NCBI RefSeq assembly: GCF_036825535.1
Contig: NZ_CP098812.1
Span: forward strand, 2,108,001-2,172,000
Direction: 5' to 3'
Length of the DNA: 64,000 nucleotides
Source of the DNA: Parasalinivibrio latis
Lineage (GTDB): Bacteria > Pseudomonadota > Gammaproteobacteria > Enterobacterales > Vibrionaceae
Position numbers and translations under genes: made by a program
Shown here: piece after piece, positions 1 through 8,977 of the stretch
How the letters are laid out: every line of letters starts with the position of its first letter
Position numbering within the stretch: position 1 is the stretch's first letter
Notes under the pieces: model-generated
The model's database searches: none
What the model saw: the letters and a program-made list of their open reading frames with translations, nothing else
Told to the model about the DNA's origin: nothing

Positions 1-670
1 CAAACGTGACACCTTTTCCTACAATAACGATGGTTTTCTGCGCGCCGTCAGGATGGTAATCCAGTACTAAAAGATGCCCTTCACGCTTGCTACCCTGCGA
101 TACACCCACTAATCCACCAAATCCCAATTCCCTGAGTCGGTCTTCTGCCACGCTGTGAATTTTCACGTTCAACAAATCCATTCCTTTAACAGCAGAAATG
201 AATGTCTCCGGATAAATCACATTTGCCGGTTTGTTCATTAATTCGCGTGAATAGGCTTGAGCGCGTGCCAATGCTATGCCTCGACAGTGCGCCTTTTTTA
301 GTGCCAAATTGTCGGTTGTGATTTCAACCTTTTTTATTGTTGGATTCAGTTTCCAGCTAGGTGAATGATGATAATTGTATCCGGCTAACGAGAAACCAAA
401 ACCTAGCCATTGAATCCATGTCTGAGTCGGAAATAACGCCAACACAGAATCATCTATTATCAGTTCGAGATTTTTAAATGGATGTTTATTCGCAATCTCA
501 TACGCAATATCCTGTATATCTGATACTGAATATGAAGACTTTCGAAAACAAACACCGCTCTCCCCTTCAATCTTTTTTAATTCTGAAACATCTGAAGCGC
601 CCAACTTCAGGTGAACAGACACCTCAGATTGCAATGATAAACAATCCGACTTATAACTAATTGAAAACAT
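1..670 (-). CDS. M17 leucyl aminopeptidase family protein (partial, C-terminus off the left edge)
   Basis: Reading the minus strand from the ATG at 668-670 gives an open frame of about 223 codons that leaves the window. The product resembles the N-terminal and early catalytic part of cytosol (M17) aminopeptidases: a segment like ARAQAYSRELMNKPANVIYP matches the family's 'R-LVNTPAN-L-P' block, followed by LGFGGLVGVSQGS and then VGKGVTF at the edge, where M17 enzymes carry the first metal/active-site lysine region. M17 enzymes are Zn/Mn exopeptidases that release N-terminal residues, usually in the cytoplasm. The start lies 2 bases past the stop of the upstream permease, so it is probably co-transcribed with the ABC importer, an unusual partner. 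The catalytic half is outside the window, so activity cannot be judged. Confidence 0.8.
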   Translation of the reverse strand, partial: MFSISYKSDCLSLQSEVSVHLKLGASDVSELKKIEGESGVCFRKSSYSVSDIQDIAYEIANKHPFKNLELIIDDSVLALFPTQTWIQWLGFGFSLAGYNYHHSPSWKLNPTIKKVEITTDNLALKKAHCRGIALARAQAYSRELMNKPANVIYPETFISAVKGMDLLNVKIHSVAEDRLRELGFGGLVGVSQGSKREGHLLVLDYHPDGAQKTIVIVGKGVTF

Positions 671-672
671 TA

Positions 673-1554
673 TTATCCCTTAACCGCGCCTTCGGTAAGG
701 CTTTCCATCATACGTTTAGAAAAAATTAAGAAAGCAATAAGCAGTGGTAACATCGCAAGAAAACTTCCGGTCATCACCAGGTTCCACGGTGTGGATGTTG
801 CGCCATTGAGAGAACGCAAAACCAAAGTAATGATCTGCTTATCCGGTGACTGCAACGCGATAAGTGGCAACATGAAGTTGTTCCATGCTGCTACAACAAC
901 CATTATTGCAACCGTCATCAGCGGGGAGCGCATCATTGGCAATCCAATCCGGAAGAAGATCTGTAGCTCATTGAGGCCATCGACCCGCGCACTGTCAAAC
1001 ACTTCCTTTGGCATCGTTGAAGCGACAAATTGCCGAATTAAAAACACGCCAAATATATTGACCCCGGCAGGCAACCAAACTGCTGCCAGAGTATTTATAA
1101 GGTTTAGCTGCTTAATGATCAGGAAGTATGGAACTAAATTGACTACTGCCGGGACCATCATGGTCAGTAACAGCGTTGTAAAAATAACATTCTTCCCTTT
1201 GAAATTATAGATAGCAAAAGCGTAGCCGGCTGCAGCGGAAGCAAATACCGCATTCAACGTAGAAAGTGTCGTTACAACAAGGGTGTTAAACATCGCTTTG
1301 TTGAATGGGACTTCCTTGGCTAAATTTTCATAGTTGTCAAAAAACTGGTCTCCAAAGCTCAATGACATTCCCATTATTGATGAAATATCTTGTGTCGCAA
1401 GCAATGCAGACCAAAAAAATGGAAATATTGATATTAGAGCCAGTAAAGACACGAATATATATATAATGAATTTTGCTATATCAAATTTATTTTTTACCTC
1501 CGTTTCTATCTGGCTGGAATCTGAGTAAGCGGAAACCGGTATAAGATTCTTCAT
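673..1554 (-). CDS. ABC carbohydrate transporter permease, MalG type
   Basis: Inner-membrane subunit (293 residues) of a CUT1-like carbohydrate importer. Hydrophobic segments are spread along the chain, the first around residues 28-50. The cytoplasmic EAA loop that docks on the ATPase is seen as EVFDSARVDGLNELQIFFRIGLP near residue 190. It overlaps the preceding MalF-type permease by 4 bases, the usual arrangement for a translationally coupled permease pair. No ATPase is present between this gene and the window edge, so the ATP-binding subunit is either further left or supplied in trans by a shared MsmK/UgpC-like protein. Substrate is not predictable from sequence. Confidence 0.9.
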   Translation of the reverse strand: MKNLIPVSAYSDSSQIETEVKNKFDIAKFIIYIFVSLLALISIFPFFWSALLATQDISSIMGMSLSFGDQFFDNYENLAKEVPFNKAMFNTLVVTTLSTLNAVFASAAAGYAFAIYNFKGKNVIFTTLLLTMMVPAVVNLVPYFLIIKQLNLINTLAAVWLPAGVNIFGVFLIRQFVASTMPKEVFDSARVDGLNELQIFFRIGLPMMRSPLMTVAIMVVVAAWNNFMLPLIALQSPDKQIITLVLRSLNGATSTPWNLVMTGSFLAMLPLLIAFLIFSKRMMESLTEGAVKG

Positions 1555-2486
1555 TCACTCACTCCTTTTATACCTTTCTTACCGAAGCAGAGGAAAAACA
1601 AAGCACTAAATATAGAAATAATAATGAACAGTATCCATGCGATAGCCGATGCTGTACCCATGTCACTCCAATCCCACCCCATTTTGTAGAGGTAGAGTGA
1701 AACAGTCATCCCTGAATTAGCAACACCACCGCTGCCATGAGTCAGCATCATTGGTTCTTCGAATATTTGCATATTGCCGATAATTGTCATGAGAGTAGCG
1801 AAGAAAATGTATGGAACCAGAAGCGGTAAGGTAATAAACCGGAATTTCTGCCATTTATTCGCCCCATCGAGGTCAATAGCCTCATAGAGTTCTTTAGACA
1901 CCGCCGCCATACCCGTCATGTAGATAACCATGTTGATGCCGGTATATTTCCAGGTAACCTGATTTGCAATGGTGAGTCTTATCCAATCAGAATCGAAAAA
2001 ATCCACCGGTAAGGCATCTAAAAACTGGGGTAAATGAAGCATATGACCCAGTGACTCGAAGCCCACATTCACGATACCGAATGGAGAAAACACATTGAAC
2101 ACAACAAGGCTCACCGCTACGCTTGAGGTGATATACGGAAGAAAAATTGCCGCCTTAAAAAATTCAGAACCGAACCTAATTACATGCAACAAAAAGTAAG
2201 CCAGGGCAATGGCTAAAACATGCTGACAAATTCCGGATATGAGAGATATTTTAATTGTATTCCAAAGGGATAACCAAAAAATGTCATCAGTTAACGCATA
2301 ATAATAATTTTCCCATCCAACAAATTGCATGGAAGATAAGCCACGAACTGGGTTCCATGTATTAAACGATAAAAAAGCAGAAAATATAACCGGAAAAACA
2401 TTAAATGTCAGATACAAAACCAAAAAGGGCGCCAGCAATATGTATGCAACCCTGTGATCGTGTAACATCCTTGAAAACCAACTCAT
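1551..2486 (-). CDS. ABC carbohydrate transporter permease, MalF type
   Basis: Partner permease of 311 residues. An N-terminal transmembrane helix (about residues 14-36) is followed by further hydrophobic segments and an EAA loop (ELYEAIDLDGANKWQKFRFI, about residues 200-220) with the conserved EA---DGA core. It sits between the binding-protein gene (64 bases upstream) and the MalG-type permease it overlaps. The order binding protein, MalF-type, MalG-type is standard for CUT1 importers. Probably controlled by the LacI-type regulator encoded divergently. Confidence 0.9.
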   Translation of the reverse strand: MSWFSRMLHDHRVAYILLAPFLVLYLTFNVFPVIFSAFLSFNTWNPVRGLSSMQFVGWENYYYALTDDIFWLSLWNTIKISLISGICQHVLAIALAYFLLHVIRFGSEFFKAAIFLPYITSSVAVSLVVFNVFSPFGIVNVGFESLGHMLHLPQFLDALPVDFFDSDWIRLTIANQVTWKYTGINMVIYMTGMAAVSKELYEAIDLDGANKWQKFRFITLPLLVPYIFFATLMTIIGNMQIFEEPMMLTHGSGGVANSGMTVSLYLYKMGWDWSDMGTASAIAWILFIIISIFSALFFLCFGKKGIKGVSE

Positions 2487-2550
2487 AAAGGTTATCCGTG
2501 ATTAGAGTAAGGTGAATAATAAGGTCACCTCATTATTCACCCTGATAGAT

Positions 2551-3810
2551 TTATAACGTACGCATTCTACGCGAAAGTAGTTTATTAGCATCTTCCAAAG
2601 TCGAATCTATATCCGCATCTTGAGCGATGATCTTCAAAATAGCGTCACTAAGTATATCGTTCGCAATATTGTCAACTGCTGATGATGCATATGGTTTAAT
2701 ATTTTTCACAATTTCGGTGTAATATTTCATCGACAATTGACCACCCAATATTTCACTTGGCGTATCAAAGAACGCATTACTGTATATTTCAGTTCTAGCT
2801 GGTAGCGTTCCCGCAATTTTCGCGATATCAAGGACGTTTTTATCGTCCATCATAAATTGAACAAACTTCCACGCTTCAGGTTTGTGCTTACCCTGTTCAG
2901 GAATGGCAAAAACAGTACCTCCTGCATTCACATTGGTTCCGTTCGGAATGCCCGCTACGCGCCACAGTCCTTCTTTTGCGCCATCTGGGTCGTACTCCTG
3001 TACAATTCGACCTTCAATCCACGGGCCGTCAATATCCCCGAAGAGTTTGCCTTGTCTGAACAGTTTGATGAACTTCTGGTCTCTAGATGAACCATCAAGC
3101 GCTGCAACCAATTCTCTGTCATACAAAGATTTGACCAGTTTTATCAGGGTTTTAATTTCATCAGAGTTGAGATTCGGCTTGCCATCTTTCAAATAAACAG
3201 GCTCACCAGGTTCATTATTGGTCCCCATAACAAGCGGGTTAATCAAACTCGTTGCTGCAGGCAATATATATGCGCCTGTTTTATCTTTTAATTTTTGTGC
3301 AAATGCGACGAATGAGTTCCAATCTTTCGTTACTTCTTCAATATTCGCATCTACGGCTTCAACCAGGTCTTTACGGTATACCATGACAACTGGGCCCGTA
3401 TCATACGGAACACCGAAAATATCACCATTATTGTCCTTGGATAAGGTGATCATTGATTCATCAAATTTCCAGCCAGTTTCAGTAATTGAATAGGGTTTAT
3501 TGGATAAATTTGCGAGTCCACCAGCATTGGCGTATGACCCTAATTTAATTGTACTGATTGTTGTTACATCTGCCGCCCCCTCACCTACAGCTAAGGCGGT
3601 AGAAAGCTTGTCATGGCAATCTCTAAACCCACAGCTAACCACATTGATATCAATATCAGGGTTTTCTTTCTCGAAATTGCTGACCATTTTTTCAACATAG
3701 TCTTTTGGCAGGTAATGAGAGAAAATAATCTCAGTTTTCGCATATGCAACATGACTCGCCAGTGTCGCAGCAAGAACGGTTATCGGTACTAGCACTCTAT
3801 TCATAATCAT
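2551..3810 (-). CDS. ABC carbohydrate transporter substrate-binding protein
   Basis: Periplasmic binding protein of the SBP_bac_1 (CUT1) family, 419 residues. A Sec signal peptide of about 24 residues ends in HVAYA before KTEIIF. The mature chain starts with the typical pattern of a beta strand, then DYVEKMVSNFEKENPDI, and contains the conserved DGPW (IDGPWIEGRI) and GGTVFAIPEQGKHKPEAWKFVQFMM segments of sugar-binding members. An AGGAAG ribosome-binding site precedes the ATG. First gene of the importer operon; a LacI-type operator lies about 80 bases upstream. Two cysteines in VSCGFRDCHDKL may form a disulfide. The ligand is unknown. Confidence 0.92.
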   Translation of the reverse strand: MIMNRVLVPITVLAATLASHVAYAKTEIIFSHYLPKDYVEKMVSNFEKENPDIDINVVSCGFRDCHDKLSTALAVGEGAADVTTISTIKLGSYANAGGLANLSNKPYSITETGWKFDESMITLSKDNNGDIFGVPYDTGPVVMVYRKDLVEAVDANIEEVTKDWNSFVAFAQKLKDKTGAYILPAATSLINPLVMGTNNEPGEPVYLKDGKPNLNSDEIKTLIKLVKSLYDRELVAALDGSSRDQKFIKLFRQGKLFGDIDGPWIEGRIVQEYDPDGAKEGLWRVAGIPNGTNVNAGGTVFAIPEQGKHKPEAWKFVQFMMDDKNVLDIAKIAGTLPARTEIYSNAFFDTPSEILGGQLSMKYYTEIVKNIKPYASSAVDNIANDILSDAILKIIAQDADIDSTLEDANKLLSRRMRTL

Positions 3811-3888
3811 TCAATCTTCCTTAATCATGTTGATTTAGACAAATCACTGCACTTTATTTGCATATGAAAACAAGGTAAACACAAAAAG

Positions 3889-3902
3889 TGAAACCGATTT
3901 CA
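3889..3902. promoter_or_regulatory. LacI-family operator
   Basis: TGAAACCGATTTCA is a near-perfect 14-bp palindrome with the central CG typical of LacI/GalR/PurR-family operators. It lies 79 bases before the binding-protein start, in the 479-base gap between the importer operon and the divergent LacI-type gene. The family regulator next door is the obvious ligand-responsive repressor. No second comparable site was seen in the gap (3811-4289), which otherwise holds only AT-rich sequence. Confidence 0.7.
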
Positions 3903-4289
3903 GTTTTTATTTATGCTGCTCTAAACACAAATTAATTTTGCTATTTATGACTAGCGGATCACTAATTCACACACGAATGGCAACATTTTAGTAACAGGAC
4001 TCACATAAATAGCTTTTCATTTTTTTAGCCTTTCATTTAACCTGAGTGGAGGTATTAAAGTGTATTTGACGAAGATTAATTAGATATTCTTCAACGATTT
4101 ATCTATTACCACGTAGTATGATTAGCTTATCAGAGTGCAATTTGGTGCACTGGATATGAATACAGGTTTGTTTTTGAAAGAAAGATGATAACTTGACTGA
4201 GCATTCGCAATACAAAAGTAACATTGCGTATTGCTCTATCAGTACGAATTAAACCTACTAATTCAATTGGGATATATTGAGAGCAAGGG

Positions 4290-5270
4290 ATGAAAGCAGC
4301 ACAAACCAAAAATGAACTACCCACTCTTGACGATGTAGCAAAACTCGCCGGTGTTTCAAAAGCAGTCGCTTCTCGTGCGTTGTCTGGGAAAAATCGTCCA
4401 GTTTCCAAGATTAAAAAGCAAAAAGTGATTGAGGCCGCGAATGCCCTTGGCTATGTTGCTAACCCTTTTGCTAAGAGCCTGACAAATCAAGAAACCGGCC
4501 TGATTGCCGTTGTGGTAAACCACATTACAGATCTTAGTGATTTGACGCTTTTTGATAATTTGCTTCAGGCCATTCAGTCTCAGGGAAAACAAACGCTTTT
4601 TGTTCGACTGAATTCAAAAGAAGACATTGAGGGCATGAGGCATAACTCGTTCATCCATAGAGTCGACGCGGCATTAGTTTTTTCAGACCTTATCGAACCG
4701 GAAGTTGCCACTACCCTATTCTTGACCCAAAACATCGTGATGCTAAACGGCAAAAGCAGCGCTAATGGCATGTCTATTGTGGTCGATGAGAGTATGGCGA
4801 TCAAAACGGCGGTTACTCGCGCCAAGCAGCTAGGATTGAAGCAATGCTTCCTCGTAGGAGGAAGGCAGTCTTCCCCCAACGAAGCCCATCGTATTAAGCA
4901 CTATGAGCATTTTGCAGAAGACGCCAACATAAAGGTCAAGGGGGCTGTGTTCTGTGACTATTCATACACTAAAGCCAGTGAATTCTTTAGGTCAAAATCT
5001 TTCTATGCATTCAGCGACACTGCCATTTTTTGCACCTCAGATTCGATGGCAATGGCAGCACTGGACTTTTTTAAAAGTAACGGAGCAGACCAACTTCAAC
5101 ATATCTTCGGCTTTGACAATACCATTTTCTCACGTACTGACAGCTACCGTTTCTCAACCATTGGCTACGACAAAAACAAATTTATCGAGAGCATTCTAGA
5201 GCTCATTTCAGAAGATTCTTCAACAGATAAAAGACGCATTATTGAAGCCGAGTTTTTCCCGGTTTCTTAG
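4290..5270 (+). CDS. LacI-family transcriptional regulator
   Basis: 326-residue DNA-binding repressor or activator. The N-terminal helix-turn-helix (residues 10-35, LPTLDDVAKLAGVSKAVASR) and hinge region (ALGYVANPFAKSL) are classical for the family, followed by a periplasmic-binding-protein-like effector domain to the C-terminus. It is divergent from the carbohydrate ABC importer, whose upstream region holds a 14-bp LacI-type operator at 3889-3902. Likely role: control of that importer in response to the imported sugar or a derivative. The ATG follows GAGAGCAAGGG; the first residues read MKAAQTKN before the HTH, a normal family length. Confidence 0.92.
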   Translation: MKAAQTKNELPTLDDVAKLAGVSKAVASRALSGKNRPVSKIKKQKVIEAANALGYVANPFAKSLTNQETGLIAVVVNHITDLSDLTLFDNLLQAIQSQGKQTLFVRLNSKEDIEGMRHNSFIHRVDAALVFSDLIEPEVATTLFLTQNIVMLNGKSSANGMSIVVDESMAIKTAVTRAKQLGLKQCFLVGGRQSSPNEAHRIKHYEHFAEDANIKVKGAVFCDYSYTKASEFFRSKSFYAFSDTAIFCTSDSMAMAALDFFKSNGADQLQHIFGFDNTIFSRTDSYRFSTIGYDKNKFIESILELISEDSSTDKRRIIEAEFFPVS

Positions 5271-5296
5271 TCTGTAAAACTCACGCATCTAGAAGA

Positions 5297-5325
5297 CAAA
5301 AATGCCGGACGAACCGGCATTTTTT
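5297..5325. terminator. Bidirectional Rho-independent terminator
   Basis: Stem AATGCCGG / CCGGCATT with a 5-base loop (ACGAA), flanked by A-runs on the left and T-runs on the right. It separates the convergent LacI-type gene and the end of the Tad operon and can serve both; it abuts the last codon of the OmpA-like gene. Confidence 0.85.
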
Positions 5326-5921
5326 CAAAGGATATCAACCCGTCTGTTTTCGCTTCTTCCCAACTTGGTTTTGTTGGTTGATATAGGTTGTTTTTCTCCG
5401 AAGGAAACTGCCTGGAGCTTGGATTCATCAACCCCACTTTCAATCAGATAGAGGATAACAGACTCAGCACGTCGCTCACCCAAACTATGGTTGTATAAAT
5501 CTGTACCTTTGGAGTCAGTATGACCCTCAATGGTCCAAACTCGATCCTCCCTGTTCAGACGCTCAACAATCATGGTCATAGCTGCTTGATCATCTTCCTG
5601 GAGGGTAAACTCATCAAACTCAAAGTTGATTCTCGCCAGGATGTTTTCATCATCAAGAAAGACAATGTTCTGGCCCGTAATGTATGATGGACAGGGAACG
5701 ACCTGCCCCTTTTCAGCAAAACGAGTTACGTCAATACCCTCGGATACACCTGAAGGGCTCACTTCCATTGCCACATTATTACGCAACAGTTTCACTGAAC
5801 GGGATTCTCCAATTTCAACAGTGTAAAGAACATCATCGGCCAGTTGGATACAAACCGGTGCAGCAAAAGCATATGAGCTAAAAACACTCGTCATGATGAC
5901 GATAACCTTGAGCATGTTCAT
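5325..5921 (-). CDS. OmpA-family protein, last gene of the Tad operon
   Basis: 198 residues. A signal peptide (about 1-20, ending YAFAAP) is followed by a short beta-rich region and a C-terminal OmpA/peptidoglycan-binding domain (about residues 95-198) with the hallmark segment IEGHTDSKGTDLYNHSLGERRAESV and a terminal NRRVDI. Such domains bind meso-diaminopimelate of peptidoglycan. It is 9 bases downstream of tadG and shares its strand, so it belongs to the operon and may anchor the Tad secretion apparatus to the cell wall. Similar OmpA-like genes terminate several proteobacterial tad loci. Confidence 0.88.
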   Translation of the reverse strand: MNMLKVIVIMTSVFSSYAFAAPVCIQLADDVLYTVEIGESRSVKLLRNNVAMEVSPSGVSEGIDVTRFAEKGQVVPCPSYITGQNIVFLDDENILARINFEFDEFTLQEDDQAAMTMIVERLNREDRVWTIEGHTDSKGTDLYNHSLGERRAESVILYLIESGVDESKLQAVSFGEKQPISTNKTKLGRSENRRVDIL

Positions 5922-5930
5922 ATTGCCTCC

Positions 5931-7220
5931 TTAGGCCGGGTCTTTATATCCACTATGTAAATGGCCTATTTCTTCCACAATCAGTTCCAGAATTTGATTG
6001 TAGATTTCATCGTAGTTTTCAGCTTTAAATACGTTATCCTTACCAACACATGTCTTTAATCCTTGGTGTGCATTCATATCGTAGTCAAAGCCAATAACAG
6101 CCATTTTAAATTCAACACCTTTTGCATTGAGATGATCTCGTATTGGTTGACATATCCCAACATTTGTATTTACACCATAGATGAGTTCAGAATCATCTTT
6201 GTACCAATCTTCACCATCAGTAAGTATTACCATGAGTTTCCGAACATTTGGTGATGATTGATTTAGCATTCTTGATGCTGAAATAATGCCCTCATATGAA
6301 GATGTACCACCGTCAGGACTAAATTTTTTTATTTCACTTTTAATGAAAGAGAAATCATCTCGAAAGTCAATATTATTGAACTTGGCATCTCCGCCATAGC
6401 TCATTTTTTGTTTATTCTCAGTGAAAATATTATCTATTGTTTTGTTAACATCAGGAATATTATCGTGCTTTTCACATTCATCATCCTCTTGCTCCACACA
6501 TATCTCTTTATATATTGTATGTTCATAGTATCTATTTCTATTTTTTTTATCTTTTGCTCTTATATAAAAGTTATATCCAACAAATGCAGCTCTATTTTTT
6601 TCATCGCTCGAAAGTGCATTATATTTTCCGAGTTCATCAAGAATTTTATTAACTACTTTTCTGACACCTTTGTACTTCTCATTTCCATTCCAATCGTTCT
6701 TCATCGATCCAGAATAATCCGCCACAAACACAATATCCAACGCCCGTTGTTGGTACCTACGAGCCATCGCATCGGTATTCATCGTTACATGTTCATCGAA
6801 TCCCAGCATATGTTCAGATCCAGGGAACCAACTCGTATGTTGTGTCCGGACATCAACTTCATACTGTATAAATCTCATTCCACTCCGATCATAAACTCCA
6901 GGTGTACCACACTGATTCTCTGCATCCTCACATGAAACTTTCTTTATCGATACAGCCTCTATATTCGTAATATCTTGATTTAAGTAGTTTAGATAATCCC
7001 TTACCAGTTTCTTATTTCTATTGATATCTACAGCATCATCTGATTGCTCTTTATTTGCCGCAACTGCAAGTACCGCAGACTCCAGAGAATCTGATAATTT
7101 TGCCTTGTCCTGCAAGTACCTTGATCCTTCCACCCCAAGGGTAAATAAACCCCATATGCAGGGAATGATAAGTACGGTAAAAATCGCAGCGACACCTTTC
7201 TGTTGATGCAAGCTTTTCAT
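5931..7220 (-). CDS. tadG: TadG, pilus assembly protein with vWA domain
   Basis: 429 residues. The N-terminal pseudopilin-like segment (KGVAAIFTVLIIPCIWGLFTLG) is followed by a periplasmic region carrying a von Willebrand A domain that begins around residue 158 with the MIDAS motif DYSGSM; a TDGE segment follows later in the domain. TadG proteins belong to the Tad/Flp type IVc pilus system and are thought to link or stabilise the envelope machine. Lysine- and asparagine-rich, with lower GC than neighbouring tad genes in the middle part (about 6400-6700). 2 bases downstream of tadF. Confidence 0.85.
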   Translation of the reverse strand: MKSLHQQKGVAAIFTVLIIPCIWGLFTLGVEGSRYLQDKAKLSDSLESAVLAVAANKEQSDDAVDINRNKKLVRDYLNYLNQDITNIEAVSIKKVSCEDAENQCGTPGVYDRSGMRFIQYEVDVRTQHTSWFPGSEHMLGFDEHVTMNTDAMARRYQQRALDIVFVADYSGSMKNDWNGNEKYKGVRKVVNKILDELGKYNALSSDEKNRAAFVGYNFYIRAKDKKNRNRYYEHTIYKEICVEQEDDECEKHDNIPDVNKTIDNIFTENKQKMSYGGDAKFNNIDFRDDFSFIKSEIKKFSPDGGTSSYEGIISASRMLNQSSPNVRKLMVILTDGEDWYKDDSELIYGVNTNVGICQPIRDHLNAKGVEFKMAVIGFDYDMNAHQGLKTCVGKDNVFKAENYDEIYNQILELIVEEIGHLHSGYKDPA

Positions 7221-7222
7221 AT

Positions 7223-7747
7223 TTACCTCCCAACAACCACGGCATATGACCGAACAAGTATGTGGTCTTTGTCAGAAAATAGTGAAGTCCAACCTTGAAC
7301 CTTGTAGCAAAGCGTCACTTGATAGAGTGAGGCCTGGCGATCAAAGGAAGTAACGGGTGCCAAGGTCGCGGCCAATTCGTTTACTCTCTTTACTGGTTTA
7401 CAGTTTGGATCATTTGCCCCCAGTGAAAAAGGTGTTGGGTTATCGTTACTTTCAAAAATTGATGTAAAACTACTACTTTCAAAATCACCCATAGTCCTTA
7501 TCAGAGACTGGGATAATATCTTATGTACAGACTCAGCATCTTTTTCAACTAAGGTAGGAGATGTTTTATACAACTGAGTTCTTTCCTTAATAATATTTAC
7601 AGCAGAATAAGAAAGCCGGTCTAACTTTCCTTTTACTGACTGCTTCGCCACTACATCAAACGTAAATGCCAATAAAAAGGATAAGGCAACGGCAACAATT
7701 GCAAATTCAACGGTAAATACACCGGAATGTCTAGTTAACGAATTCAT
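7223..7747 (-). CDS. tadF: TadF-like pseudopilin
   Basis: About 174 residues from the ATG at 7745-7747, preferred because AGGAG lies 10 bases upstream; an upstream ATG in the same frame (7754-7756) is only 1 base from that motif. The N-terminus HSGVFTVEFAIVAVALSFLLAF is a TadE/F-type prepilin segment with a Gly before the hydrophobic helix and Glu at position +5, the form processed by TadV. The rest is a periplasmic domain with a late cysteine pair (NCK and LCYK). It overlaps the end of tadE by 17 bases. Minor pseudopilin of the Tad pilus. Confidence 0.8.
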   Translation of the reverse strand: MNSLTRHSGVFTVEFAIVAVALSFLLAFTFDVVAKQSVKGKLDRLSYSAVNIIKERTQLYKTSPTLVEKDAESVHKILSQSLIRTMGDFESSSFTSIFESNDNPTPFSLGANDPNCKPVKRVNELAATLAPVTSFDRQASLYQVTLCYKVQGWTSLFSDKDHILVRSYAVVVGR

Positions 7748-8243
7748 CGCGCTCATACTCCTGTATGACAATGATTTCTCTTTTTAGTGCTACTGTTTTA
7801 TTCGGATAAAAAACTCCAAATATCGGGTTATATTCGTAGCTCAGCTGGTAAACAGCTATTGGAGCCTGATAAGCTTTTAGTTCTGAATCTAAATTGCATT
7901 CCTCAGGTTCGTTGCAAGTTTTGTCCAAATCAACAATGTTTTTATAGTGAAAGTTTGTGAATTTAAACTTGCTTAAATCGACGAACCCTGACCAAAGTGA
8001 ATTGTCATTATTAATTACTGATTTAAAAATTGGACCATAATTTATTTTTGTCGTATCTTTCTCGCTGGCTCCAGCCACAGCAGCCTTCGACTGCCTTGCC
8101 CCTTCAGAGATAGCGTAATCCACTAACGAGGAAACATATCCCATATAGCTAATTTCCATCCATGCGAAAAACATTAACAACAGCGGAAAGATTCCGATTG
8201 CTACCTCTATGCTGACAACACCATGTTCCTTTCTACGTTTCAT
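7731..8243 (-). CDS. tadE: TadE-like pseudopilin
   Basis: 170 residues. The prepilin-like N-terminus HGVVSIEVAIGIFPLLLMFF has the Gly/+5 Glu arrangement of TadE-family pseudopilins cleaved by the TadV peptidase. It is followed by a periplasmic domain with one cysteine pair (CNEPEEC). Translationally coupled to tadD (4-base overlap) and tadF. Expected to be a minor pilus component required for Flp fibre assembly. Confidence 0.83.
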   Translation of the reverse strand: MKRRKEHGVVSIEVAIGIFPLLLMFFAWMEISYMGYVSSLVDYAISEGARQSKAAVAGASEKDTTKINYGPIFKSVINNDNSLWSGFVDLSKFKFTNFHYKNIVDLDKTCNEPEECNLDSELKAYQAPIAVYQLSYEYNPIFGVFYPNKTVALKREIIVIQEYERDEFVN

Positions 8244-8977
8244 GGCATTAATTCCTCTGTCATACTCGAAGCTTGCAAAGCAGCGTATAGTTTGTACCTG
8301 CTTTCCCGGTTTTTCTCATTTTTCACAATCATCGAAAAGTAATCCGGCTTGCCTGCTTTTACTGCGGCAATGGCGAGATTAGCTTTTATAGTGTCATCTG
8401 CCAGACCATTGACATACAGCGGCATCAGGCGGTCAATCGCCAATTCAAATTGCCCGGTCATGATATCTACAACCGCAAGATTGTTTTTTACTGCAGTGTC
8501 ATCAAACATAAACATTCTCGCCATTTCGAATGCATGCCTGGCTTTTTCGAATTCACCTAATGATGCGTAATTAAGGCCACGAAGGTTGTGTGTCTCACCA
8601 GCCTGCTCAGCCACGGATGAAATGGCGTCGGTAAGTAATAAAGACTCGTTAAATGCCTTCTGTTTGTGCAACACTTTTGCCAAAAGCAATGTACACCCGG
8701 TATTACAACGTTGTTCCTCTTTAAGGAATTCAGCGTGATATTTTGCCGATTCATAGTCTTTTGACACGAAATAGCTGTTTGCCAATTTTAAGCGCGTTTC
8801 CGGGTTATCCGCTTTTAGCAATCGGGACTTGTACAATGCAATCAAACCCTGATTGTTTCCAGCACTTTGCATTAGGGCCTCTTCCCGGTCTTCCACTGAT
8901 TCACCGACAACCGTATGGGAAGCACTCTGGCAACCAAATAGAAAGACACTTAGTAAAAACCATTTAAAGTATGCCAT
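8240..8977 (-). CDS. tadD: TadD, TPR lipoprotein of the Tad system
   Basis: 245 residues. It starts with a lipoprotein signal peptide whose lipobox is LFGC (Cys16) and continues with tetratricopeptide-like helical repeats; segments such as GETHNLRGLNYASLGEFEKARHAFEMA and DTAVKNNLAVVDIMTGQFELA show the TPR pattern. TadD is the pilotin-like outer-membrane lipoprotein of Tad secretion. It overlaps tadC by 14 bases and tadE by 4. Confidence 0.85.
   Translation of the reverse strand: MAYFKWFLLSVFLFGCQSASHTVVGESVEDREEALMQSAGNNQGLIALYKSRLLKADNPETRLKLANSYFVSKDYESAKYHAEFLKEEQRCNTGCTLLLAKVLHKQKAFNESLLLTDAISSVAEQAGETHNLRGLNYASLGEFEKARHAFEMARMFMFDDTAVKNNLAVVDIMTGQFELAIDRLMPLYVNGLADDTIKANLAIAAVKAGKPDYFSMIVKNEKNRESRYKLYAALQASSMTEELMP

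Noticed and set aside
6408..6935. Plus-strand ORF of 175 codons rich in Ile and Phe, opposite tadG
   Set aside because: Results from the low-GC, Lys/Asn-rich part of tadG read backwards; hydrophobicity is a by-product.
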